A DNA stretch of 64,000 nucleotides. Source: Nitrosopumilaceae archaeon (GTDB lineage Archaea; Thermoproteota; Nitrososphaeria; Nitrososphaerales; Nitrosopumilaceae). The notes beneath the pieces were generated by a model. That model was not told the origin of the DNA. It worked only from the letters and a program-made list of their open reading frames with translations, and made no database searches. Below are positions 1 to 7,839 of this stretch, piece by piece. Where the stretch lies: assembly GCA_022823825.1 (NCBI GenBank), contig JAJEHG010000045.1, forward strand, positions 23,721 through 87,720, written 5' to 3'. Within the stretch, counting starts at the first letter, position 1; every line of letters begins with the position of its first letter. Made by a program: the position numbers and the translations under genes.

Positions 1-1
1 C

Positions 2-277
2 GTAGACGTCTGGATAGCCGCGTGTGGCGAGCGCGGGGAGGATTGGGACGACCCCGAGGGGTACAGAAAATTCATCGCATACCTGCTGGAGAAGGGGCTC
101 AACCTCAAGGCGTTCAACCTGTGCGCCCATGAGGCGGGGGCGGTCGACGAGAAGAAGACGCGGTTTGTCGAGACCCTTGCCCAGTCAAAGGACGCGGATC
201 CCGACTCTGGAAACTACACGATACGGCTCAGCGACTCTGCAATCTCTGCCATACGGGCGTACCGCGGCCGCCGCTGA
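2..277 (+). CDS. C-terminal part of an unknown protein
   Basis: An open frame enters from the left edge and ends at a TGA after 91 codons. The visible residues include WIAACGERGEDWDDPEGY, then a mixed charged segment and a basic tail ending AYRGRR. The composition is soluble, with no membrane segment or recognisable motif in this part. It converges with the dppC-like gene, whose stop lies only 7 bases further on. The overlapping 244-residue and 232-residue track ORFs are Arg/Pro-rich shadows. I do not recognise the family, and the N-terminus lies outside the window. Confidence 0.6.
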   Translation, partial: VDVWIAACGERGEDWDDPEGYRKFIAYLLEKGLNLKAFNLCAHEAGAVDEKKTRFVETLAQSKDADPDSGNYTIRLSDSAISAIRAYRGRR

Positions 278-284
278 TCCGGGA

Positions 285-1880
285 CTAGTGCCGCCTGAGC
301 CGCGGGTTTACTATGCTGTCCAGGGCGTTTCCTATAAACACAAACGCAAGCCCCGTTATCGCTATCATCACGCCGGGCGGCACCATCCACCACCACAGCC
401 CCCTCGCCGCGGCGCCAAACGTGTTTGCATCGTGCAGTATCTGCCCCCACGTGGGGAAGCTCGGGTCGCCCAGCCCCAGAAAGCTCAGGCCCGCCTCCGT
501 CGTGATGGCGGCCGGAACCGATATCGCTATGCTTGCAAACGCGTACGGCAGCAGCTGCGGGACTATGTGCCTTGTTATTATCTTGGAGCGGCTCTGGCCC
601 ATCGTCTCGGCCGCGTCCACGTATCCCCTGGTCTTTATCTGGAGCGACATGCTGCGCGCCACCTTTGCGACCCCGACCCACCCGAACATGGCGAGGAATC
701 CGACCATGAGCAGTATGCTGTTGCTGACCGTAACCGAGAGTATGATGAGAAACGGTAGCGCCGGCAGCGCGTATATCACGTCGTTGAACCTCATCATCGC
801 CTCGTCGGTCTTCTTGCCGCGATATCCCGCGTAGACTCCGTACAGGAGCCCCGCAACCACCGACGCCACGGCCACCGTGATTCCTATGAACAGGGCAAGC
901 GGCGTCCCCCACAGCAGCCCTATTGCAAGGTCTCGCCTCAGCTCGTCGGTGCCCATTATGCCAAAGGCCTTGCCGCCCACCACGAGCCGCGACTCGAGCA
1001 TGTCGAACCCCTCCAGGCTGGACACGGTTACGCGAAACGTGTACAGGCCCTGCAGCACGGAGCCGTCCGTAGCGTCCGAGAACAGCACGTCCTCGGTCGA
1101 CGCGCCCGACGTGTCGTACCTGTATATGGAGTGCGCCTGCATTGCAATGTTCTTCCGCATCGTGCTGTCCGTCGAGAACACGCGCTCCGAATGTACGGCC
1201 CCCCCGCCACCGGAGTCTGCCCGCCCCTCCGTACCTTCGCGGTCCGCTGCAAGGTACGGCAGGGCCTTTGAGAGCAGCAGGACTGTGCTTCCGTCGGGCC
1301 TGTCCACCGACGCCTCTAGGAGCGGGGATCCCGCGTACTCTGCCGAAAAGCTGTAGATAAAATCGCTTGGAAAGTCGTCGTACTCGTAGTCCACTGCGAA
1401 TTCGTGCGTGGTGGTAGCTACCGTGCCTGCGGCGCCGTCCACGGCCACGGCACGTTCTGACACTGCGGGGTCGTCAAGCATCATGTGCTCGGGTATCTTC
1501 TGTGGCAGCACGGCGTTGGTCCACGCGGGGACGGCGGCCTTTGGGTATGATATCCAGCTCTTCGGGTTGTTCCATTCCTGGAGGGTCTCGACGGGGATGA
1601 CGGCTATGGTGGCCACGGACGTAATTATCAGGGCCGCGAGTATTACGACGCCTGCAGCTCCCATGCGGCTTGATAATATCTCGCGCCATGTGTCGCGCAG
1701 CCCTCCCGCGTCAGCCGGCGCACGCGACGTACTTGGCTGCGGCCGGCGTGACGGCGACGTGGGGGACGGCCGCGGCCCCGGTGCTGGCGCAGGCGCCGCG
1801 TACTCTGCCCCTCTTTCTTTTGCATGCGGCCCCCCCTTTTCAGGGGGCCCCGCCGTCACGCCGCCACCCTCCGCGCTCAA
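285..1880 (-). CDS. dppC: ABC transporter permease, DppC/OppC type, with large insert
   Basis: Inner-membrane permease subunit of a dipeptide/oligopeptide/nickel-type ABC importer. The C-terminal half (about residues 310-525) has the BPD_transp_1 layout of five or so membrane segments, with an EAA-like loop at AETMGQSRSKIITRHIVPQL. A first membrane segment lies near residues 73-95. Two features are odd. The first 60 or so residues are Pro/Ala/Ser-rich. About 200 mostly hydrophilic residues separate the first and second membrane segments, so the protein is 531 residues against roughly 300 for typical DppC. The TTG start overlaps the dppB stop (TTGA), indicating translational coupling. No ATPase or binding-protein gene for this system is in the window. 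The family call is firm; the substrate is unknown. Confidence 0.85.
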   Translation of the reverse strand: MSAEGGGVTAGPPEKGGPHAKERGAEYAAPAPAPGPRPSPTSPSRRPQPSTSRAPADAGGLRDTWREILSSRMGAAGVVILAALIITSVATIAVIPVETLQEWNNPKSWISYPKAAVPAWTNAVLPQKIPEHMMLDDPAVSERAVAVDGAAGTVATTTHEFAVDYEYDDFPSDFIYSFSAEYAGSPLLEASVDRPDGSTVLLLSKALPYLAADREGTEGRADSGGGGAVHSERVFSTDSTMRKNIAMQAHSIYRYDTSGASTEDVLFSDATDGSVLQGLYTFRVTVSSLEGFDMLESRLVVGGKAFGIMGTDELRRDLAIGLLWGTPLALFIGITVAVASVVAGLLYGVYAGYRGKKTDEAMMRFNDVIYALPALPFLIILSVTVSNSILLMVGFLAMFGWVGVAKVARSMSLQIKTRGYVDAAETMGQSRSKIITRHIVPQLLPYAFASIAISVPAAITTEAGLSFLGLGDPSFPTWGQILHDANTFGAAARGLWWWMVPPGVMIAITGLAFVFIGNALDSIVNPRLRRH

Positions 1881-2932
1881 CTCGACGTCCTCACCCGGGG
1901 ATCAAAGTAGCCGTACAGTATGTCTGCGGTAAATATGCTGGCAAGGAAGAATACCGTGAGCATGTACGTGGCCCCTATGATTACCGGCAGGTCCATTACC
2001 GTTATGGCCTCAAAGTAGAGCCGTCCCATGCCGGGCCAGTCAAACACGGCCTCCGTTATGATGGCGCCGCCAAGCGAGCCGGACAGGCTGAGGGCCAGTA
2101 TGGTGACTATGGGCGGGGCGGCATTCTTCAGGGCGTGCATGTATATGATCTTCTTGCGCCTTATGCCGATGGCCGTCTTTGCCGATATGAAATCCTCCTG
2201 CATTATACCTGCCATGAAGTTCCTGACAAGGTACGCCCACGCCCCGAACCCTATCAGCACTATGGTGATGAGGGGAAGCGTCATGTGGTACAGCAGGGCC
2301 GCGGCGTACCCCGGCTCGTCTGGCAGGATCTCCGGCGTCGCCCTTGCCGGAAACACCTGGTATGTGAATGCAAACAGGAATATCATGATCATTCCCACCC
2401 ACCACACCGGAAAGCTCGAGCTGACGACGGCAAAGCTGGAGGTCAGCTTGTCTATTGCGGAGCCCGTCCTGCTTCCCGCCAGGGCCCCTAGGAATATGCC
2501 CACGATGGAGATTACAACGGTGGCCGTTGTGAACAGGAGTATGGTCCTTGGGAGCTTCTCAAGTATTATCTCCCTGACGTCCGAGGAGCCCGAGTCGCTT
2601 GTGATGAAGGTGGCCTGCCCAAAGTCAAGCAGCATTATCTTGTACATTGTGATCCCTATGCGCTGCGGCGAGTACCACGGCTCGTCAAGCCCCAGCAGGG
2701 CCGTCCTGGCATCTATCTGCTCCTGCACGAACGCCTCAAACTCCTCCACTGACGTAAAGCTCTCCGCGGTGGCCGGGTTCTCCGTAATCTCGCTTCGCAC
2801 CTGAAACGCAATCCCCTGTTTCAGTATGCTGTCCATGTTGGAGCCCACGAGCGCGATCGTGATGAGCAGCGTTATCATCAGCACGCCGAACATGGTGGCA
2901 ACTCTGGTGGCGGCGTACTTCTTGAGGCCCAT
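1877..2932 (-). CDS. dppB: ABC transporter permease, DppB/OppB type
   Basis: Partner permease of the DppC-like subunit. It has one N-terminal membrane segment (AATRVATMFGVLMITLLITI), an extracytoplasmic loop of about 100 residues, and a BPD_transp_1 region with an EAA-like loop (AKTAIGIRRKKIIYMHALKN). The track ORF starts 45 codons upstream. I chose the ATG giving MGLKKYAATRV because the added residues do not look like protein and because a TATA-like box (TTATTATATGC on this strand, 2951-2961) sits about 24 nt upstream. The gene ends in a 4-bp overlap with dppC, so the pair is one operon. The length of 351 residues fits the family. Confidence 0.87.
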   Translation of the reverse strand: MGLKKYAATRVATMFGVLMITLLITIALVGSNMDSILKQGIAFQVRSEITENPATAESFTSVEEFEAFVQEQIDARTALLGLDEPWYSPQRIGITMYKIMLLDFGQATFITSDSGSSDVREIILEKLPRTILLFTTATVVISIVGIFLGALAGSRTGSAIDKLTSSFAVVSSSFPVWWVGMIMIFLFAFTYQVFPARATPEILPDEPGYAAALLYHMTLPLITIVLIGFGAWAYLVRNFMAGIMQEDFISAKTAIGIRRKKIIYMHALKNAAPPIVTILALSLSGSLGGAIITEAVFDWPGMGRLYFEAITVMDLPVIIGATYMLTVFFLASIFTADILYGYFDPRVRTSS

Positions 2933-2950
2933 GCGCGCGGTGCGGCACCT

Positions 2951-2961
2951 GCATATAATAA
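2951..2961 (-). promoter_or_regulatory. TATA-like box of the dppBC operon
   Basis: TTATTATATGC on the minus strand stands in GC-rich surroundings, centred about 24 nt before the ATG of dppB. This spacing matches leaderless archaeal transcription and is the basis for the start chosen there. Confidence 0.55.
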
Positions 2962-3217
2962 CAGTCTCGATTCGGAGGCGCCCGACGAGGGTGGCCTGAT
3001 CCTGGCGCGTCGGCCCCCCGGGGACCGGCATCCTGAGCTCATGCGCAGCCGGGCCGTTACAGGTCACGCCCCGGCCTGATCTTGCGCTTTGTCACAGGAG
3101 ACCAACGAAACTGCCACTATTCTGATCTCTTATCATGTGGCCTCGTCTTTGACGTACCTTTGGGAAGGCTGTTTTTGACATTAACTATTTTATACCTGAT
3201 AATCCGCTTCCCAACAA

Positions 3218-3706
3218 GTGTCGATGTTCAAGTCCTTGTTACGTCCGGGTACAACCCCCGTGTCGTCTGCCGTCACCGCGGTGGCGCTGATTGCACTTGT
3301 AGCGTGCCTTGCTCCCGCAGCAGATGCCCATGGCCAATCCCAACAGGGGCGTACACTGTATGATCAAAGCAGCATTGACTATCGGATCGGCGCAGAGGTG
3401 GACAGGATCCAGGCTCTGTACGCGGCGCAAGGGCAGGCCGCGTTTACCGCAATCACGTCTGCAGGATCGGCTGGCGCCGGCGCACCGGTCTCGTTCGTGG
3501 CGGATCTCAATACCCTGAGGATAGTGGCGCATAGTGCGGATGCCGGACAGGTGGGCCAGCGGGCGGACGCCTTGGAGGCGGCAGACAAGTCCATCAGCCA
3601 AATCCGTGCCGATCTGGCGCAAGATGGCCGGGTATGGATCACGTACATAGGCGAGAACCCCGCCAACCTAGAGGATCAGACAGCGCGCGCTGCTACACCT
3701 GCATGA
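3218..3706 (+). CDS. Secreted Cache-repeat protein, N-terminal fragment (frameshifted)
   Basis: This frame holds a signal peptide (hydrophobic core near residues 18-36, followed by AHGQ, with a lipobox-like LVAC inside) and most of one Cache-like repeat, up to NPANLEDQ. The repeat's expected ending (x-R-A-x-L-x-x-HDGYIF) continues in the +1 frame as QRALLHLHDGYIF and runs straight into the 1125-residue ORF downstream. One extra base near 3680 (cag-a-cag) would explain the break. The GTG start lies 28 nt after a TATA-like box (CTATTTTATACC, 3185-3196). I read this as the 5' part of one gene covering 3218-7133. Sequencing error, pseudogene and programmed frameshift cannot be told apart here. 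Confidence 0.7.
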   Translation: MSMFKSLLRPGTTPVSSAVTAVALIALVACLAPAADAHGQSQQGRTLYDQSSIDYRIGAEVDRIQALYAAQGQAAFTAITSAGSAGAGAPVSFVADLNTLRIVAHSADAGQVGQRADALEAADKSISQIRADLAQDGRVWITYIGENPANLEDQTARAATPA

Positions 3707-3755
3707 CGGTTACATATTTGCCGCGGGGCACTACCTGCCAGACACTGAGGTCCAG

Positions 3756-6700
3756 ATGTTCATAGAGGAAAAGGTAAGGCAGTACGAGTCGCATGGTAAC
3801 GCGAGGGCCTTTTTTGACAGCATTACTCCTGATGATCCCGTCATTACTGACGAACTCTACCTGTTTGTGATAGACTACTCGTCTTGGATGCGGGTGGCCG
3901 ACGAGGTGGTGCCTAGCAGGGTGGGGCAGCCGGATGCCATCCTTGACACCTCCAGCAGGTCCGTCGCCGACGTCCGTGCGGATCTCGGGACAAACGAGGG
4001 CACGTGGGCGACATATACGTTCCACAACCCTGGCACCGACATGGGCCAGATCAAGCGCACCTGGCTATACCTGCACGACGGCTATGTGTTTGGCACCGGC
4101 TACTACCCAAGCGACTCCCGGGCGCAGGCACAGGCGGACTCGGCCAGAATCCTGTATACGGCCCATGGCACGGGCGCCTTTGGGATGATAACGCCGGATG
4201 CACCTGATCCGCGGTCAACAAAGTCGTCCTTTGTATTGGACGCGGCAACCTTCGAGGTGGCGGCCCACGCCAGGACGCCCAACCTGGTGGGAACCACCAG
4301 CACGCACCTTACCACGGCCGACAAACCCCTGTCGACCATCCGGGAGGAACTACGGGACGGCGGCGTCTGGATATGGCACATGGATCTAAACCCCGCAACC
4401 CAGACGAACCAGCTCACCCGTACCTACATCATATCGCATGGCGGTTACATATTTGGCGCAAGCTACTCGCTGCCGGACCTTCGGTCCCAGTCTGTGGTAG
4501 ACGGCGCCATCTATACGTACAGAAACGACCCCACAACCGCATTTGACCTGATTAATTCCGGAGCGCTCAACAGAATAGATCTCTATCCGCTGGTGAGAAG
4601 CAGCACGCACATACTTGCCCATGGCACGGTGCCTGGTCTAGTCGGACCGCTTCCAGATGTGGCACTGGCAATCGGCAGCTACGATTTGAGCGGCTTTGAG
4701 GATGGGGACTCGTACTGGTCGCAGTATTCGTTTTTTGACTCATATACCGGCATACACCAGATCAAGCGCGCCTGGGTTACCATTCACGACGGTTACGCCT
4801 TTGTATCCCCATATACTATTGCAGACGCCGACACCCAGTCGGTGACCGATTATGCCCGGTTTATCTACGAGTCCAACCGTGAGAACGACGCGTGGGTGGA
4901 CATCATCACGCCTGACGAACCCGTCGTGACTGACGACCTGTACCCGTTCGTTATAGACGCGGCAACCTGGACGAGGCTGGCCGACGGCGTCGTGCCAGCC
5001 AGGGTGGGGCAGTCTGAAACCATTCTGGACACCTCCGGCAGGTCAGTCGCCGACGTCCTTGCAGATCTTGAGCAGAACGGCAGAACGTGGCTGACGTACA
5101 CGTTCCACAACCCTGCCACCGGCGTGGAGCAGCTCAAACGCACCTACCTCCAGATGCGCGACGGGCTGGTCTTTGGTTCCGGCTACTACCTGCTGGACTC
5201 CCAGGTGCAGGGCATAGCGTATGCCAACATACTGGAATACGACAACCAGGGCAGGAATGCTGCCATTGCCCTCATAAACACCGTCCCCGAGGAGCCGACT
5301 TCCACGTACGGCTTTGTAGTCGACCCGCAGACCGGAAGCACGCTGGCGCAGAACGTGGACCCCGGCCTGATAGGCAGTACAACCGACTGGAGTGCCATTC
5401 TCCAAGTGCTCTCCGCGCAGGACATCCTGGATGAGCTGGGCCGCGAGCCGGGCATGTGGGTCAGCTACACGCATACGGAGCCGATAACAGGCCAAGAAGA
5501 GGCAAAGCGCACGTGGCTTGTCCGGCATGCGAGCGGCCTGATATTTGGATCGGGGTACTATTCATCCAACATACCAGAGGCCGACGTCAAGTTTGCCGTG
5601 AGCAACGCAATACGCGTCTACGAGGCCAACAAGGCCAACGACGCGTGGGTGGACATAATCACGCCTGACGCGCCAATCACCACCGACGCCCTGTACCCGT
5701 TCGTGATAGACGCGGCAACTTGGACGAGGCTGGCCGACGGCGTCGTGCCCGCCAGGGTGGGGCAGCCTGAAACCATTCTGGACACCTCCAGCAGGTCCGT
5801 CGCCGACGTCCTTGCAGAGCTCGAACGGGAGGGCAGCCTGTGGGTCACGTACACGTTCCACAACCCGGCCACGGGCATAGAACAGATCAAGCGCAGCTAC
5901 CTTGAGCTGCACGACGGGCTGGTCTTTGGCTCCGGCTATTATACACTGGACTCCCAGGTACAGTCTACATTGCACGGCCGCATACTGTTGTATGAGCGCG
6001 ACGGGCTGAGCGCGGCCCTCGCCTCGATAAACACCATCCCGCCCGAACCGTTCACCTCGTATGCTTTTGTAGTCGACCCGCAGTCCGGAAGCACGCTGGC
6101 GCAGAACGTGGACCCCCGCCTGATAGGCGGCACGCCCGACTGGGATGCCATCACGTCCGTACTCTCAGCGCAGTATGTGGTGGACAAAATAAGCCGCGGA
6201 GCCGGCACGTGGGTCGCCTACACGCACACGAACCCCGTGACCGGCCAGGAGGAGATCAAGCACGCATGGCTGGTCTTGCATCGGGGCCTGGTATTCGGGG
6301 TGGGGCATTATTCGTCTGACATACCAGAGTCCGACGTCAAGTTTGCCGTGAGCAACGCAATACGCGTCTACGAGGCCAACAAGGCCAACGACGCGTGGGT
6401 GGACATAATCACGCCTGACGCTCCGATAGCTACCGACGCCCTGTACCCGTTCGTGATCGACGCGGCAACCTGGACGAGGCTGGCCGACGGCGTCGTGCCC
6501 GCCAGGGTGGGGCAGCCTGAAACCATTCTGGACACCTCCGGCAGGTCCGTCGCCGACGTCCTTGCAGAGCTCGAACGGGAGGGCAGCCTATGGATCACGT
6601 ACATCTTCCACAACCCGGCCACGGACGTGGAACAGATCAAGCGCAGCTACCTCCAACTGCGCGACGGGCTGGTCTTTGGCTCCGGCTATTATACGGTGGA

Positions 6701-7133
6701 CTCTAGCGTGCAGTCGAAAGTGTACGGCAACATACTGCAGTACCAGCGCGACGGGCAGAGCGCGGCCCTGGCCTCTATAAACACAGTCCCGCCTGCGCCG
6801 GTCTCCACGTACGGCTTTGTAGTCGACCCGCAGACCGGAAGCACGCTGGCGCAGAGCGTTGATCCGGGCCTGATAGGCGGCACGCCCGACTGGGATGCCA
6901 TTGTCGAGGCGCTTCCGGCGCAGGACATAATGGATAAAACAAGCCGCGGAGTCGGCACGTGGGTCGACTACACACAGACGAACCCCGTGACCGGACAGGA
7001 GGAGATTAAGCGCGCGTGGCTTGTCATGCACGACGGCCTGGTGTTTGGGTCTGGATACTATTTGTCTGACATACTCGTCCCGGGCGGCGTCCTGCCCTCC
7101 GTGGATCCGCCAGCGCGTTATTGCCGCGGCTGA
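3756..7133 (+). CDS. Giant extracellular Cache-repeat protein (nine repeats in this frame)
   Basis: The protein is made almost wholly of repeats of about 120 residues. Each ends with a signature like TYTFHNPATGxEQxKRxYLxxHDGLVFGSGYY, which resembles the end of single-Cache (sCache_2) domains that bind small ligands outside the cell. I count nine repeats here plus one in the upstream fragment. The last six alternate between two subtypes (YPFVIDAATWTRLADGVVP and YGFVVDPQTGSTLAQ), so the duplicated unit was a pair of about 250 residues. There is no membrane anchor, kinase, methyl-accepting or other signalling domain at the C-terminus, which ends PPARYCRG soon after the last repeat. The ATG is only the first in-frame Met after the frameshift; the true N-terminus is probably at 3218. 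A role in ligand capture or surface sensing is inference. Confidence 0.82.
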   Translation: MFIEEKVRQYESHGNARAFFDSITPDDPVITDELYLFVIDYSSWMRVADEVVPSRVGQPDAILDTSSRSVADVRADLGTNEGTWATYTFHNPGTDMGQIKRTWLYLHDGYVFGTGYYPSDSRAQAQADSARILYTAHGTGAFGMITPDAPDPRSTKSSFVLDAATFEVAAHARTPNLVGTTSTHLTTADKPLSTIREELRDGGVWIWHMDLNPATQTNQLTRTYIISHGGYIFGASYSLPDLRSQSVVDGAIYTYRNDPTTAFDLINSGALNRIDLYPLVRSSTHILAHGTVPGLVGPLPDVALAIGSYDLSGFEDGDSYWSQYSFFDSYTGIHQIKRAWVTIHDGYAFVSPYTIADADTQSVTDYARFIYESNRENDAWVDIITPDEPVVTDDLYPFVIDAATWTRLADGVVPARVGQSETILDTSGRSVADVLADLEQNGRTWLTYTFHNPATGVEQLKRTYLQMRDGLVFGSGYYLLDSQVQGIAYANILEYDNQGRNAAIALINTVPEEPTSTYGFVVDPQTGSTLAQNVDPGLIGSTTDWSAILQVLSAQDILDELGREPGMWVSYTHTEPITGQEEAKRTWLVRHASGLIFGSGYYSSNIPEADVKFAVSNAIRVYEANKANDAWVDIITPDAPITTDALYPFVIDAATWTRLADGVVPARVGQPETILDTSSRSVADVLAELEREGSLWVTYTFHNPATGIEQIKRSYLELHDGLVFGSGYYTLDSQVQSTLHGRILLYERDGLSAALASINTIPPEPFTSYAFVVDPQSGSTLAQNVDPRLIGGTPDWDAITSVLSAQYVVDKISRGAGTWVAYTHTNPVTGQEEIKHAWLVLHRGLVFGVGHYSSDIPESDVKFAVSNAIRVYEANKANDAWVDIITPDAPIATDALYPFVIDAATWTRLADGVVPARVGQPETILDTSGRSVADVLAELEREGSLWITYIFHNPATDVEQIKRSYLQLRDGLVFGSGYYTVDSSVQSKVYGNILQYQRDGQSAALASINTVPPAPVSTYGFVVDPQTGSTLAQSVDPGLIGGTPDWDAIVEALPAQDIMDKTSRGVGTWVDYTQTNPVTGQEEIKRAWLVMHDGLVFGSGYYLSDILVPGGVLPSVDPPARYCRG
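4866..7075 (+). repeat. Tandem 750-bp repeat inside the Cache gene
   Basis: Three head-to-tail copies begin at 4866, 5619 and 6369 (tacgagg... / acgcgtgggtggacat), with periods of 753 and 750 bp. The second and third copies share long near-identical stretches at the DNA level, including silent positions. This implies recent duplication or gene conversion. Each unit encodes two Cache-like repeats of different subtype. Confidence 0.85.
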
Positions 7134-7441
7134 TATCCCTGTTCCCCCTTCAAGCACAAGGCGCAGTACGTGCCGCGCACCATGCAGGATCTGCTGCACG
7201 GCATGGGTTTGGGCACGTCAAGCCGAGACTTAGTCACCCAAGGACGTCCGAGGAGGCCGGGAAGGCGACGGGAAACCGCTTGTATGAGCGCGTGGGGGAG
7301 ATGCAGTGATCCATTAATGCGATGCTGTGGGGGGAAGGGGATTCCAATCGCAAAGACATTCGGTTATCTGGCTCGCTGACTCCATCCTCCGCGGCAGCTG
7401 TCCTAGAAAAGCTAAAATTCAAAGCGTCCGTAGAGCAAGCA
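7134..7441. other. Gap after the Cache gene, nothing convincing
   Basis: About 308 bases. The track ORFs here are basic and of low complexity and lack a TATA-spaced start. I see no RNA gene or strong inverted repeat. The downstream small gene could begin upstream in this region (track ORF from 7322), but the added residues do not look conserved in style. Confidence 0.4.
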
Positions 7442-7570
7442 ATGATCTGCGCCGCATGTGAGGCCCGCAAGCACTACGAGTGCATAGACTGCAAGAACAA
7501 CCACTCCACATACCTGTGCTCATGCGACTGCCATGATGAGAACACAAAACCGCACGATACGGCGGAGTGA
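7442..7570 (+). CDS. Small Cys/His-rich protein, probable zinc binder
   Basis: A short frame of 42 residues, MICAACEARKHYECIDCKNN followed by HSTYLCSCDCHDEN. It has seven Cys and three His in CxxC-like spacing, and an acidic tail. The pattern recalls other short Cys-rich proteins in this window (at 42418 and 56933). The track ORF begins at 7322. I prefer the ATG directly before the Cys cluster, but the 40 extra residues (LEKLKFKASVEQA just upstream) could be genuine. Function unknown; structural zinc is inferred from residue spacing only. Confidence 0.5.
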   Translation: MICAACEARKHYECIDCKNNHSTYLCSCDCHDENTKPHDTAE

Positions 7571-7839
7571 CGCGGGCGCCCCCCTCCACGCATACGTCCT
7601 GATCCTGCACGTATGCCATCCGCACGGAATATCGCAGGGCGTGGGTCGCGTGGAGGTGCCGCATGCCTTGCATGGGCCCTGCTGCGCATGCACCTGTGTG
7701 CCCGCCCCGCACCGCTGCATGGGCCGAATCCCTTGAAAATCAGTGCCTGCCAGTCGGCATTCTGGGACTTCAGGCAGGGGCAGGGCCCGCGCTTTTATGT
7801 CAAGATTCATAAGTCAATAATTCTTCCATTCTCCAAACT

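Noticed and set aside
24-912. Track ORFs of 244 (+), 232 (-) and 173 (+) residues over the dppC 3' region
   Set aside because: They lie antisense or out of frame to dppC, are dominated by Arg/Pro/Gly, and have no TATA-spaced start.
3218-3363. CRISPR or phage signatures around the repeat-rich Cache gene
   Set aside because: The repeats are coding, 750 bp long and in frame. There are no short direct repeats with unique spacers and no phage or transposase genes.
7520-7810. 96-residue Cys-containing minus-strand ORF after the small zinc-type gene
   Set aside because: The Cys are scattered without CxxC spacing, and the frame is antisense to the small gene and the SNF2 promoter.
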